A stretch of 64,000 bases of DNA from NCBI RefSeq assembly GCF_030867095.1, contig NC_081831.1:21738001-21802000 (forward strand), written 5' to 3'. The notes below the pieces were generated by a model, which was given only the letters and a program-made list of their open reading frames with translations, made no database searches and was not told where the DNA came from. The translations under genes and the position numbers were made by a program. Positions 49,862-61,346 of this stretch are shown piece by piece. Position 1 is the stretch's first letter, and each line of letters begins with the position of its first letter. This stretch comes from Alligator mississippiensis. Taxonomy: Eukaryota > Chordata > Crocodylia > Alligatoridae.

Positions 49862-52800
49862 ATGGCTTCCCTTTTTACTGGGAAGATCCTGATTGTAAAC
49901 AACAAGGACTGTGATGAGCTGGACACAGAGCATGAACTGAGTCGAAGGTTGGAAAACAAAGTGATGCTGCTTTATTTTGGATCTGGTGAATGTCCTCGAT
50001 GCCAGGAATTCTCTCCGGTCCTCAAAGATTTCTTTGTGAGACTCACTGATGAGTTCTATGTGGAAAGAGCTTCTCAGCTGGTCCTGGTGTATGTGTCTCA
50101 GGATGAAACAGAGGAAAAACAAGAAAAGTTCCTGAAGACCATGCCAAAAAGATGGCTGTCCCTGCCTTTCCAGGATGAGTTTAAAAGGTAAGAGCTTGAT
50201 AAAGCAATAAGATAGTAATAAGTACCCTTCTGAATTTTTTTTCCAGATGCTGTTATTTCTTCCAAACTTTCAAATAGTTCTATTATTATCCAAAGCCTCG
50301 CATTACAGCATCAGTGTTCCATAAAGTCTGGTAAAGGGCAAATTATTCCTGTATGCATTATCAAACTACTCCAGGGTGTGTGTTAACTATATTAAGTGAA
50401 CACAGATATTCCCTGTCTTGGATCCTATAATGTAACCAAGCATAGTTAACACTGCAGATACATAGATGACAGCAGTACTTTGTGCTTCTCTCTCAGAAGG
50501 TAGGTCTTCATTTTTTCTATCTATAGATGGAGAAACTGAGGTCTGGAAAAGGAAATGACTTGCCCAAGGCCTTGCAGGGATAGAGTCAGAAAAAAATCAG
50601 AATTTTGAGTTCTGACTCCCAATCTTAATATTAGTCCATCACACCCACCTTTTCCTCCCAAAGCTGAGGCTTTGATCTCATCATAATTTATTTTAAACAT
50701 GTACTTGGTGGATATGTATCAACTGGCTTCATGAAAGAAGTTATTTCTAAGGATTTTTTGAACAAAACAAGACCAGCTCCTACAGAGTAGTGGGGACAGT
50801 CATAAGGGAAAGACTAGAAAACACCAGAGTGCAATGAGGAAAGTGCAGGAAAAGCAAAGGCAACAGGAAAAGATCTGAACAGATCACCACCAGTGCTGTC
50901 TACAACACAGACCATTCTGGGTGAAAGGCAGTGTGTCCAGATATCTGAGCAGAGGACCTGGGATCTCTTCTCATCTTCCACTGGCACGCCGGTTGAGAAT
51001 TGCCCTTACAGACTCCTGTTTATTTCTTGTTCTTAAAAGGATCCAACAAAGAGATTGTCCCTGTAGGCTGTAAGAAAGACATGAGAAAAACGTTATGGAA
51101 GCACTTGGCAACAGTCCTCCAAATTCTCACGTCACACCAAAGGGAAAAAGGCTGCAAGTTACTGTGACTTCATTAATATAAAATAAGCAGAAATTAAATG
51201 GCATGACTGTTCCTTTGGGCTAAGTACAGACAGTCAAAAAGCCCAAGGCTGAATTGATTCAGTCTTTGCAGGTTAGTCTAGGCTGCAAAGATTGAACCAA
51301 TAAGCAATTGAACAGACATTTATTTGTGATTCAGGAAATGTGGCCACATGCCTACAGTGGCTCAAACCAGAAGCCAGGGGGTGCTAGAGCATGGCTCTCT
51401 GGCAGGTAACCAGCATGGGCTGTGTGTTCACTTCCTCTTCCTGCTGCCCCCAAGGTCTCTTGGATTTGCAGTTCACAGTCACAGCAGCAGGACTCCGCAG
51501 GGTTGCTCATCACTTCCTCTTCCTGCTTCCAGGATTTGTAGTCCACAGTTGCAGCCAGCAGTAAGTAATCCGGCAGGGCAGGGCAGGGCAGGGCAGCTCT
51601 GTACTCAGGGAACAGTGAGTTTAACCCCCATCCCCAGCCCTAGACCCCAGCAAGGGTTTCCCAGGGCGGGGGAAGGCAGTGAGCGGGCCAGTGAACCAGC
51701 CTTCACTGCTCCAGCTAGGGAGCAGAGGGGCAGGGCCAGCCCTGCTCTCTGGAGCAGACAGCACAGCCCAGTCCAGGGCTGCAAAGCATGCTGGGATGCT
51801 GGAGGACTCTGATTTAACTTGTACCAGGAATGGGTCTGCGACAGAAGTTTCATAAACCGGTTTGACCTAAATCAGTTAAGTCTGGTACTACATTCAACCA
51901 GCTTTATCTTAACCCAGTTTCAGCTATTCTGAAACTGGTTTATGTGCACTGAACTTCTGTCCTGTTACAGGTTTAAACTAGTTTCTGATCACTTTCACTG
52001 GTTTATATGTAACTTCTGTCCCTAGCCTTGATGATTAATCAGAGTATGATACAGCTTCAAAGCTTCTTACTAATATTTATGAGTTCATTCTTCCCTTGGA
52101 GGTGAGCTGAAGTATTCCTTCCTCTTCTAGAGGCACAGGCAGGGAAGTGCTCTGTTAAGGCCAGAGCCTTCTCTGTGAGAACCATTTTCAAAGTCAGGAC
52201 TAGCAGGCAGGATTCCTAACTTAGCTTCTGTTTCTCAGGCTGTTCCCATGCTGCCTTCCAATGGTAAGGACTGTTTCACTTCAGAGCAAATCCATGTCCT
52301 TTTTTAAGGAAAATATGTTGTGTCTCATTTGTGAGTCATTCAAGAATCACATGTGGCCCTACTACCAGCAAACATCCTCCACCCCTGCCTGGGGCTTCAG
52401 ATCTTTTGGCAGGCATCCTATGTGCAGGCCCAAGCCTGGAAGCTTGGGGTTTGGATGCCCCTGATTTTCACTTGCCCTCAGCCATATGGCCACAGGAGCA
52501 AGCTAGGGAGAAGTCTCCCATTTCCTTAAAAGCGGTTTATAGCCGAGATCTTCCCACTATAAGTGAAAGTGCTAACTGTGCATTACCTCAGCCAGTGTAC
52601 TACACCCTGCCACGTTTGTGGTTTTCCCTAGCCAGCAGGAAAACCACCTTAGTAGTCATGGTATTTCCCCTGCCAGGTAAGCAACTGCATGTCCTGCAAC
52701 TGACCACCACCAACAGGTCTGGAAATCCAGCCCGCAGCCTGCAGTAGGAAAGGCAGCAGTTGTACCTAAAGAGGGCTCTGGTGGGTAGCATGTAGTCTTT

Positions 52801-53155
52801 AGCACCTTGTCTAAAAAGCTCTGGGCTTTGTGATTTAAACTTTCTGATTTTGGTTTCCAGGGAGCTGGAATCAATGTTTGTTGTGTGTGACACGCCTATA
52901 GTGGTGGTACTGAAGCCCAATGGAGAAGTGATTTCTGGGAATGCTGTGGAGGAAATCGAGCATCTGGGTCCTGCCTGTTTCAAGAATTGGGAGGAAGCTG
53001 CTGACCTGATCAACAGGAATTTTCTCCTGGCAGAGGATTTTGATGACATGTCCCTGAGAAGCATCACTGACCCCATCCGCCGCCTCAAGTACAAGCTGGA
53101 CAAGAAGATGAAGAAAGAAGAGAGGGAAAATGAAGAGGAAGATGCTATGTCCTGA
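49862..53155 (+). CDS. NXNL1: Nucleoredoxin-like protein 1 (rod-derived cone viability factor)
   Basis: This thioredoxin-like protein supports cone photoreceptors in mammals. Two exons, 49862-50187 and 52861-53155, give 206 aa with a matched phase (AG|G). It begins MASLFTGKILIVNNKDCDEL and holds the thioredoxin-fold core VMLLYFGSGECPRCQEF, with CPRC in the CXXC position. The segment DFFVRLTDEFYVERASQLVL is close to the human one. Exon 2 carries PIVVVLKPNGEV and ends in a lysine and glutamate-rich tail. If intron 1 is retained, the frame meets TAA directly at the donor (G|GTAAGA), giving a 109-residue form like mammalian RdCVF. The stop at 53153-53155 lies inside an 8-bp duplication made by a transposon. 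A candidate AATAAA lies at 54122. Confidence 0.96.
50490..50650 (+). repeat. MIR-like SINE trace in NXNL1 intron
   Basis: The sequence ATGGAGAAACTGAGGTCTGG, then TGACTTGCCCAAGGCCTTGC, then GAGTTCTGACTCCCAATC follows the order of a MIR-type SINE read in the reverse orientation. Assigned by eye only. Confidence 0.5.
51222..52022. mobile_element. Element with ends like the PGLS intron MITE
   Basis: The left end GTACAGACAGTC and the right end ATGTAACTTCTGTCCC resemble those of 28841-29410, and both share a subterminal TGATCAGAAAC-like tract near the right end. The interior differs and includes a CAGGG microsatellite. Relationship inferred from end sequence. Confidence 0.45.
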
Positions 53156-53156
53156 T

Positions 53157-53558
53157 CACTGGCGACGCATAGGGGGTACACACAGGTGCGTGTGCACCCC
53201 CTGAGCGTGCCTGTGCATCCCCTGTGAAAAAGTGCTGCCGACACTGCCAGTGGCACCTGCAGGCGGTCACCGCTTGCCACCCCCACCCCCATCACTGCCA
53301 GTGGCATCTGCAGGTGGTCTGTGATTGCCGCTGGCCGCTGCCACCACTGCTGGCGGCGTCTGCAGGTGGTCACTGACTGCCAGTCGGCACTTGCCACTCC
53401 CTCCCCACCCTCCCACCACTGACAGCACTGTGGCCGCCTGCGGGAGCTCCCTGCTTGCCGCCACCACGCTCCTCCTACCAATAGCACTGCCTACCGCTGC
53501 TGTCACTTGCAGGAGCTCACTGTGTCCCCCCAGCCTCTGGGGGCACGCAGCGTTCATG
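53157..53558. mobile_element. hAT-like element with VNTR-like interior at the NXNL1 stop
   Basis: It is flanked by the exact 8-bp repeat GTCCTGAT (53149-53156 and 53559-53566). The first copy contains the NXNL1 stop (TCC TGA). The 402-bp interior has several diverged roughly 55-70-bp units with CTGCAGGTGGTC-like and CACTGCCAGTGGC-like motifs. Terminal inverted repeats are weak, so the superfamily rests on the 8-bp duplication. Confidence 0.7.
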
Positions 53559-54121
53559 GTCCTGATTGGGAGTTAAGATGCTCCAGCTACACGTATACCA
53601 GCTAGAAGACTGGAATATAGAGACTCCCCAGCAAATACCAGCTGCCTTCAGCTCTAAGGCAGTCACTTTCAGAGCATGACTTTGTATTTATAGATAATTG
53701 TATTCCCACAAAAATCTCAGGATTTCTGTGGCAGCTGTAGGATCTACCTTCTACTATCACTGGTAACATTACACAGCTTAAAGTTTAACTTCTAGGATTA
53801 ACTCATTTCGGTGCTACTGGTCAGACGGCTTCATCACCATTTTTTATGCTCATTGATGCACTCCATTATCCTAGATGTTATGCACAGATTATGTAAAACT
53901 GTGGCTAACTATAATTCATTATTCGCTAACCTCTATTGCCATCTCCTGGAAGTAAGTGACAGTTGTGGAGAAACCTACCTATATCATGGTTACAAACAAG
54001 GCTCTGGCTCTCACTTCACAGTAATTTCAGCAAATTTCAATAATGTCTTTTAAGCTTTTTCTGCTAGCTACAACCTTAAAACTTAAGTGTATCATCATCA
54101 TGGTTTAATGGGGGGATTTGA

Positions 54122-54127
54122 AATAAA
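54122..54127 (+). terminator. Candidate NXNL1 poly(A) signal AATAAA
   Basis: It lies about 970 bp past the stop, in sequence that follows the transposon insertion. It is the first strong canonical hexamer seen in this stretch. No transcript evidence is available. Confidence 0.4.
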
Positions 54128-56124
54128 GAGCCAGTTCCATTTCCTTTAGTCCCTGATGTAACAAGGCATAATCTGAATGAAGCCTGCTTTGAGGAATCCT
54201 TGGCTTCTTTCTTCTTTCTAAACTAATCCCTGGCTGCTGTTATTCATTAACTGCACTGAGTTTTGCATGAGGACACACTGCTAATTCTTGAAAGGCTAAG
54301 CTGATGAATAGCCCAGTCCCTGGTATCTCACAAGACTTTAGCACTTGGGTCTGCAGAGAGAAAACATACGACTCCAGTCCAGCAACTCGTTTCCCCCTAA
54401 TCCCATTATTCAACACATCTGGAGGTCAAACCACTTATATAGTTGCCTAAAAATTTAGATGCCTAAATGTGTGCCGTGACCTGACTAACGTAAGAGCAGA
54501 GAGTCATTCTGCCTGAGACTGTAAAGAGCCTACGTGAATTACTGGAAGAACTAAAAGGAGGTGTCTGTTTTTGGTGAAAAGGAGACAGGCACAAGGCAAG
54601 ACCAGCCTGTTCAACTTGTTTACCCACTTGATCCTCCTTCACTTTACCCTGGGGCTGTCTGGCAGGTAGAAGAAAGAAGGAAAAGGAGGAAAATGACTTA
54701 TTGGGAGGGGCTCAATGCTACCCACAGCTGCAACGATGTGAGTACAACCATAGCCAGCTCAGCTTACGAAAGGAGTGTATCTGAAGACTTACAACACTTC
54801 TGACATGCTAGGACACAATCAGAAAAGTAACAAACTGCAGAATACCTTGCTTTTTTTTTTTAAGATTAAGAATGTGAAGTGACCTGTTGCATTTTATTCT
54901 TCTTCAGCAGCCTGGACATTAGTCCAGAATGGATCACCTGACATCCTGTGTCTATTTTTGTGATTTTACAATCACATTTTCTGATATTTTAAATGCTTTC
55001 TCTTCCCTGTTACTATGTGAAAGATCCACACATACAGAAAGGGAAAAAAGCTGAGCTACACGCAAAAGTGCTGTCACACTGATAAGCAGAGATGTCATTA
55101 ATTTGCATTAAATGCTTTCAACGACAAGCATCTGAGGAGTTAGTTATAACAATGGTAGTAATATAGTTTTCACACAGATCTGTAATTTAAGTGAACAGTG
55201 CATATCTCACTTGTGAATCTCACAAAGCCTCCAGAGCAGAACCACCTTCAAATCGACCTGTAGCAATCGTGTACAGAATTGAGGACAAGGGCATAAGACC
55301 GCAGCTGCTCCGCCTAGTGAGTAAACATGCAATTGCATGTTGTGCTCCCTAAAAGCAACTGAGAAACCCTGCTAGAAATCCCAATGAAAGGGAATTAGAG
55401 CCTCGTGGGCATGAGCATGTTGTTGTTCGAGGCCATCCCAGGATAATAAGGACGCAGCACAGCCTATGCAAGTTATGTAACTGGCAAATCCGCTTTCATG
55501 TACTGTCCAGCTTATGTTGTGACCTCTTCAGGGAAAAGGTGTAGCTAAATTGGACATCAGCATTGTCACTTGGAAACTCACTTAAACTACCCAGTATCCA
55601 GAGATAATAAGTGTACAGAATGTGTGTGAACAAAGTTACCAATTGTATGCAGAAATCGGACCTGGTGCTGCCCACTTCTACATTCACTGGTAGGCCACAA
55701 AGTAGCTTGTGTCCTAACCTCACTGGTTACTGAGAGTTCAACATTTTAAACCCCCAGTGGGAAAGTTCAAGTCATCCTATTTAAAAGGACTTTTATTATG
55801 GTTGGTAATATACATAATGAAGCACACAATGTGTAATAATTATGGATTTAAGAGGAAACAGCCGCAAGTTAAGTCCTTCACCACAACATAATTCTGAATG
55901 GCAATGACTATAGATAGGTCTGAAGATCTGAATTTATAAAAGACATCCTAGACACTTAGTGGTATGATGATAAAGGAAACAGTGAGGTAGAAAGGAAGTA
56001 TACAAGTACAAAAATGAGCGTGCTTGGTACCTTGATACAGTGATTATTCTAAGTATATTGTTACAGAACCATATTGGTTGAACAGCATATAACCTGCACA
56101 CTGTGTATAAGTATTCTATTAGAC

Positions 56125-56370
56125 CCAGGTTTGCTTATTAGCCCAAGCACAGAAATAGAAGCTGGGAGCTCCTTTGTTTTAATTCTGCTTTGGTTACTTG
56201 TTCCAGTTGTGGCCTTGGGCAAATCATTTAATTTCTCTGCATCTCAGGCACCATCTAGATGATAACACTGATGTTGACCCAATTTACAGGGTGTTGTAAG
56301 AGTTAATTTGCTAATGTCTGCAAATCTCTTTGAATTTAAAAGCACAATATAACATGCTGAGAATATTACA
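56125..56370 (+). repeat. MIR-type SINE
   Basis: The order TTGTGGCCTTGGGCAAATC, then TTCTCTGCATCTCAGGCACC, then ATGATAACACTG, then GGGTGTTGTAAGAGTTAAT matches a MIR consensus from memory, including the core. It is the best MIR copy in the window. Confidence 0.65.
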
Positions 56371-57221
56371 AATGTATCTATTAATTCACAACTAAACTTT
56401 TTATTATATGTGCATACAGCAAAGAAAGAAAGGGCTCTAATCCCTTAGGTGGGAATCTAAGCTCTGATATAGCACAGTACAAATAGTTAGTTTATATAAG
56501 CAATTTTATTTTCCAAATTCTCCACCTTCTGGCTTGTCTGCTGAACTCTTCTTTTTAATTATACATTAATTATACATATAACAGCTTGCTATGCTTTGCA
56601 GTTCCATTTCCTAATGACTTTGAATCCATTTAGAAGTTCAGTTAGAAAAAAGGTTAACAAGACTGGTAGGAGGATAAGTTTGGTGTTATACATGGTATAT
56701 ATAATACCAAATCACTCTGGGAAGTGAATGATTTCATAACTCCTGGCAGGAATGTGGAAAATCCACATAGCTTGACACTTGTCTGAAGTTTCAGATTCAT
56801 CCCACACAGACGGCACATAGTGAGATTTACACGGCTGGTGCCCTCTGAATGGGTTCAAAATTAAAGGTGTATCAGGAGAATTCAGAAACTGACTGTGGCC
56901 ATCGGGAGCTGTTGCTGACAAGAGGGCATAGAATCAGGACGACTACTAAGTTTTCGAGTTTAATCATCAGCGAAGAGCAAGGTGGCTGTGCACTTAGGAT
57001 ATTCAGCAACCTATTTTTTCAAATAGGTCGTCAGGTTTTCTCCTCCATAACTTCAATGGAGAAAGAGAATGAAGGAGACTCAAAATATTCCACGCATTTC
57101 CTCTGAACAAAGACTTTCACTTTTAAAGAATTTTGCATTAAGTGAGAGACCCCTTATGAAAACCCAGCTGGTAAGGATATTTTGATTTCACTTTGACATG
57201 AAAGTCTCTCTCAGGAAAACT

Positions 57222-57336
57222 CACTTCCTCAGCCTGAAGAAGAGTGTTTGTACCCGAAAGCTTACAAAGAAGAATTTTTCCAACTATTTTAGTTGGTCTA
57301 TTAAAAGATTTTGGATTTACCCAAAGAATCTTGTCA
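57222..57336 (+). repeat. Dispersed repeat copy with hammerhead-like core
   Basis: It contains CTGAAGA (57234-57240), GAAA (57256-57259), GCTTACAAAG and AGTTGGTCTATTAAAAGATT, closely following the copy at 45060. It is a fossil, plus orientation. Confidence 0.5.
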
Positions 57337-57763
57337 GGAAAACTTGAGCATTTGTTGAACTTGTGTCTCCATTTGCTGGAATGTGCGGGAGGTAATATAT
57401 CCGGAAGAATATCCTGATGGTGTTTACTGCAGGTTTTAAGTGATTAAAGCCTAGTTTCTGGATTCTTGAAAGGTAGCAATGACAATTCCACAGAATTAGT
57501 GTTATTTGAATAAATGCTGGGAGCAACAACTTCAGAATTAACCTCAAACCCTCTTGTTTTTCCCAGAATTTTGTATTTCTCATAAGATCTTTTATAGAAT
57601 GTTGGTTCTTTTTGCTTCAGAGACAGCAAGCCTCGGGGAAGTCTCTAATACTGTAGAACAGTGCACCAAAAAAGAACGTTTGTAACAAAGAGCTTCAGCT
57701 CCAACAGAGACTCTGGGAACAGTAAGTGCTTCTGAGCGCTCTCTAATACACCTTGACATTAAT

Positions 57764-59612
57764 ATGACTGGGACCGGACACCTCAATAATGCCCATTACA
57801 TTGAGATTGGCAGCAAATCACCAAACAATGGCATTTTCACTGATGATCATGAATCAGACTCTGGGTTTCTGACCGCTGTCTGGGCTTCAATCCAGACTCC
57901 CACCTCTGGTGACTGCATCAGCCACCCGGACCTCTGTGCCAATGAAGTGCTCCATATCACAAGACATCTCAGAAACATTGATGGGAAATTCAGGAATTTC
58001 CGGGAGCTTTTTCAAAAAGAAGGTAAGTGTCTAAAAATGTATTTCCTACATGAGAGGCTGGCATGAGAGTTAATGCCATTCTAAATCTGGAGAGGCAGCT
58101 CTGGTCTAGTGAGAGCTGCCTGCCTTCATTGTTTTATGCAAACCGAGTAGTAAATGCTCTTTACTACCCAGCTTACATAAAACAATAAATGTAGGCAGCC
58201 CTTACAACGCTTGAGCCAAGTTTTTATTCCCTGCTTTCCTTGTTTATGCAGTTGCTTAATTCAACTTCTTGATTTTGCATGTAATTAACTACACACACTA
58301 TCAGGAGACAGCTGATGAAGAACTGTACCTACTTTACTAACAAGTAGGATTCCCTGATCCTACCCTACATGGGGATGGATAGTACCAGACAAAGCACTTT
58401 TTTTTTTTGCTAAGTGGCAAAATGACTGTTTAATGGCTCATGACATCAACATCTTTAACATCAACATCCCTCCTCCTCCTGATGTCATCGCTGGGACAAG
58501 ACTTCCTTTTTCTGGAGCTGCCTTGATGTCCAAAGCCCTTCTTTTCTATGTCTTTCGTTCACTGTCTTGCATTTGAAAACTTGTCTAACTTTATCTCAAC
58601 TACATGGTTGGTCCAATAAAAAATATCACCCCAAGAAATTCTTGCCTTTCACTGCCAAAGAAATGGAGTGTTTCACAGAAATTCAATGGGAAGGAGGTAG
58701 CATATCCACATTCTGCTGCTGAATGCAATTTCCATAGGGGAAAAAAAAAAAAAGGTGACCCCTGTGAACTACACAAAACTGGGGAGCAACTTAAGACTGT
58801 TTCTGTACTGGTTCTGGCATAGCTGAAGGGAATGCCCCTCTCCATCTGGTTTTGTCCTGGATGGGCTTTTCAATGAGAGAGTTGAGATGCATCAGTGGAG
58901 AAAAGTCCCAGGAGTGAGAGCCAAAGGCCTGTGAGGAATGGTATCAATGGTAGAGTTCAATGCTGTTTATATAAAATCCTGTCATTACATTGCACATAAA
59001 GCTGTATAGAGATATGTTTTGGACTGCCACATTCCTGTGGCAGAGAGAAGGAAGATTCACCACTTGTATCAACAAGATAGAAGATTAATGTAGAAAGTAC
59101 AGGTATGGGCAAGAATGCAGCAACAAGTCTTTAAAAAAAATAAGCCCCTGAAATTCTACCACAAATAACTACGGTCAAATGGGAGAAACAGAGCAGATAT
59201 ATGAACAAGTAGGAAAAGCTGGTTTAAATGACCTGTGGTTGGGCATTTCCTGGCTCCATCCCAGTAGTGCATGTGGGTTTGCATGTAGAAGAAATGCTTC
59301 AGTCTGAGATCCTAATTTGCTTCTGTTTTGCATGCCACTTGTGTGCCAGTTTCCTGTCATAGGGACTGCAGCTCAGCCTGGTTGGTAGGGGATGCTTAAG
59401 AGGATGAGAAAGAATGTTATTTCATGTGGTCAAACACCAGAGGTCCATTTTTTCCTTTTTTCTTTTAATTTTAGGACCAGTTGTTTCAGGTCCTGTTGAA
59501 GCCAAACTGGTAGACTTACTACAAGCTATCTCTTCCCTCGTATACAAGTATCCTGCTTTGAACGGTGAAATCATCCAGCCTGCCACAGCAGCCCTCATCA
59601 ACAGTGTGAACG
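57764..59612 (+). CDS. First exons of a gene resembling the N-terminus of ARHGAP45/ARHGAP29
   Basis: Two exons join in phase: 57764-58022 (86 codons plus one base, donor AAG|GTAAGT) and 59475-59612 (acceptor TTTTAG, donor G|GTAAAT). Exon 1 begins MTGTGHLNNAHYIEIGSK and ends in a helical segment (VLHITRHLRNIDGKFRNFR). Exon 2 encodes LLQAISSLVYKYPALNGEII then PATAALINSVN. I see weak similarity to the N-terminal helix of the HMHA1/ARHGAP29 family, in which a Leu-rich helix is followed by KYPLLN-like residues and an alanine-rich helix. Downstream exons were not found before 64000, so the gene is partial. The call is tentative, and the usual mammalian neighbour (TMEM221) is not present here. Confidence 0.4.
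58548..58640 (+). repeat. Dispersed repeat fragment of the hammerhead-like family
   Basis: ACTTGTCTAACTTTATCTC is followed by CATGGTTGGTCCAATAAAAA, the tail seen in copies at 45060 and 57222. The core is not clear in this copy. Confidence 0.4.
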
Positions 59613-61040
59613 GTAAATCCCTAAATATCGTTTGTTGTCTGGGCTGTGGCCGCAAAACCACTCAAAATAAGCCACTCTTATTACACAGAGCTCTGCACAG
59701 GCAGAGGCAGGTATCAGTGCCTAATACTGCAGATGTTCTAAAGCAGGAAATAAGTGAATGTAATGAATGTTTATTTATATGAAAAAGCTTGTGTTTAAGG
59801 GAGACCTTACTGTTAAACCTTCTAGAAATAGGACTGTTCAGAGCAAAGGCATGTGCTCTCTGTTTAATTTGGCTGTTATCCTGCAATTGTCACTATCTTC
59901 CAAAATCAAAGAGGTATTATGATTAAACCCAGGAAACTGGCAACCTCCTCAGTGTCCTGGCCCAAACTCTGACTTGCAAGCTCTTCTAGGAGTGGCCGAT
60001 ACCCAATATTAGCACCAGTTGTGATGGATTCTGTGTCCTAACAGATACTCGCTGCACCCCACATGATTCAGTTCAGTTTAGATCACGGCAGCTCAGGCTA
60101 CTGTTGGTATGTAGTAATTTCTGTATCGAGTAGGAATGGAATCCAAACCCCAGCCTTCTATGCTATAGGGAAAGAGCCAGATCCCCATTTCATTTCAGGC
60201 AAATATGCTTTCCTTGAAATATAAAGATGTAAAAATCTAATTGAAGACAAAGAACCCATCATTCTTCTATATCCTATCTGAAAAAAAACCCAGAGTTCAG
60301 GAAAACTTGTGGAAGAACATGCCAGTGCTGTTAACGGTGCCATACCTGGACTCCTGGCAGCCCCAGGCAAACTTTTAGTATCAGGCCCCCCTTCACCAGA
60401 GATAATGATTTTTTTGTTGCAAGTCTTTATCACATCTGTGGTATCAATGTCTTTAAATAGTTCACTCTCAATTGATAACATTGCCAGTCCTGTATATGCG
60501 TAATATTAAAACTTTTTTTTTGCAATTGTAATTTTTTTTTTCTATTTTCGGGGTCCCTTTCTGTCTGGGCCCTGGGCAGCCACCTGGTTCACCCATGCCT
60601 GTGTCCGGGTCTGGTTCCTAAGGAGCAAAGGCTACTCATAGCAGCTCTAGGAAGGGAAAGTCTAGTAACTAAATAACAGCTTTGAGTGGTGGCTGTTCTT
60701 CCCTACCACATCCAAAAAGGACTGCCCCCTTGGAAAACATGCCAAGGAAAGTTATGTGATAATTTTGCCCCACCCACAAAATGAGGAATAAGGTGTTTAA
60801 CTCAAGACCTTAAATACCCAAGGGGCATGGATGAGTCTCTACCAAAATCTCTGTAGCATATTGTATTGTGAAAGGAGAAGCTTGTTTATTTCTAAAGAAT
60901 TCCTGTACTTCCCTTTTGTGATGCTTTGGGCTCAAAGGAATGCTAGGACTTTATTTTCTGTGCTTTTATAAATATAAATTGAGAGAATGAAATATAAAAC
61001 AAGAAAGTCTCAATGAGCATTTAGAAGCATGGGGCTGGGG

Positions 61041-61346
61041 TAATGATTTTCAACCAAGGTGCAACACCCTAGAGTCCTTGAGATCCTTTCAAGGGTTCTG
61101 TGGGATGCCACACAATGTTAGCACTGTTAGGTTCTAAGAGTGATAAATTCACAAGATAAACTCAGAGATTTCAAATAGGAATCCACAGTATTAAAGATAT
61201 TCTGGTCTGATGTAGTCTTTCTTATTCTTTGCAGTAGAAGAATTGCTCTATTATTTTTCTCCAGTCAAAAAACAAGTGAAAACTAAGAGCTGTCATTTTC
61301 CAGTCTAACAAGGGTTCCTCAAGTCTAAAAAGTTTGAGAACCACTG
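61041..61346. mobile_element. Short hAT-type MITE
   Basis: The left end TAATGATTTTCAACC and the right end AGTTTGAGAACCACTG are inverted repeats of the Charlie-like CAGTGGTTCTCAAACT type. Flanks GGCTGGGG and GGTTGGGG (61033-61040, 61347-61354) form an 8-bp duplication with one mismatch. Noncoding, 306 bp. Confidence 0.75.

Larger units (their letters stand above)
50192..52860 (+). other. NXNL1 intron 1 contents
   Basis: This is a 2.67-kb intron that begins at the TAA-containing donor. It carries a MIR-like trace, a MITE-like element (51222-52022), a short CAGGG-type microsatellite near 51575 and no exon. No additional domain exon was found. Confidence 0.6.
53566..57763. other. NXNL1 3' UTR and intergenic gap
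   Basis: NXNL1's native 3' UTR resumes at about 53566 and could end after AATAAA (54122-54127). The rest is AT-rich with a MIR-like copy near 56125-56370 and a hammerhead-like repeat copy near 57222-57336. No gene is seen. Confidence 0.5.

Noticed and set aside
51348-51812. Plus-strand 154-codon frame in NXNL1 intron 1
   Set aside because: It lies within a MITE-like element and a CAGGG microsatellite, with low-complexity composition.
52600-53487. Minus-strand 295-codon frame overlapping NXNL1 exon 2
   Set aside because: It is antisense to NXNL1 and continues into the VNTR-like transposon, with no family resemblance.
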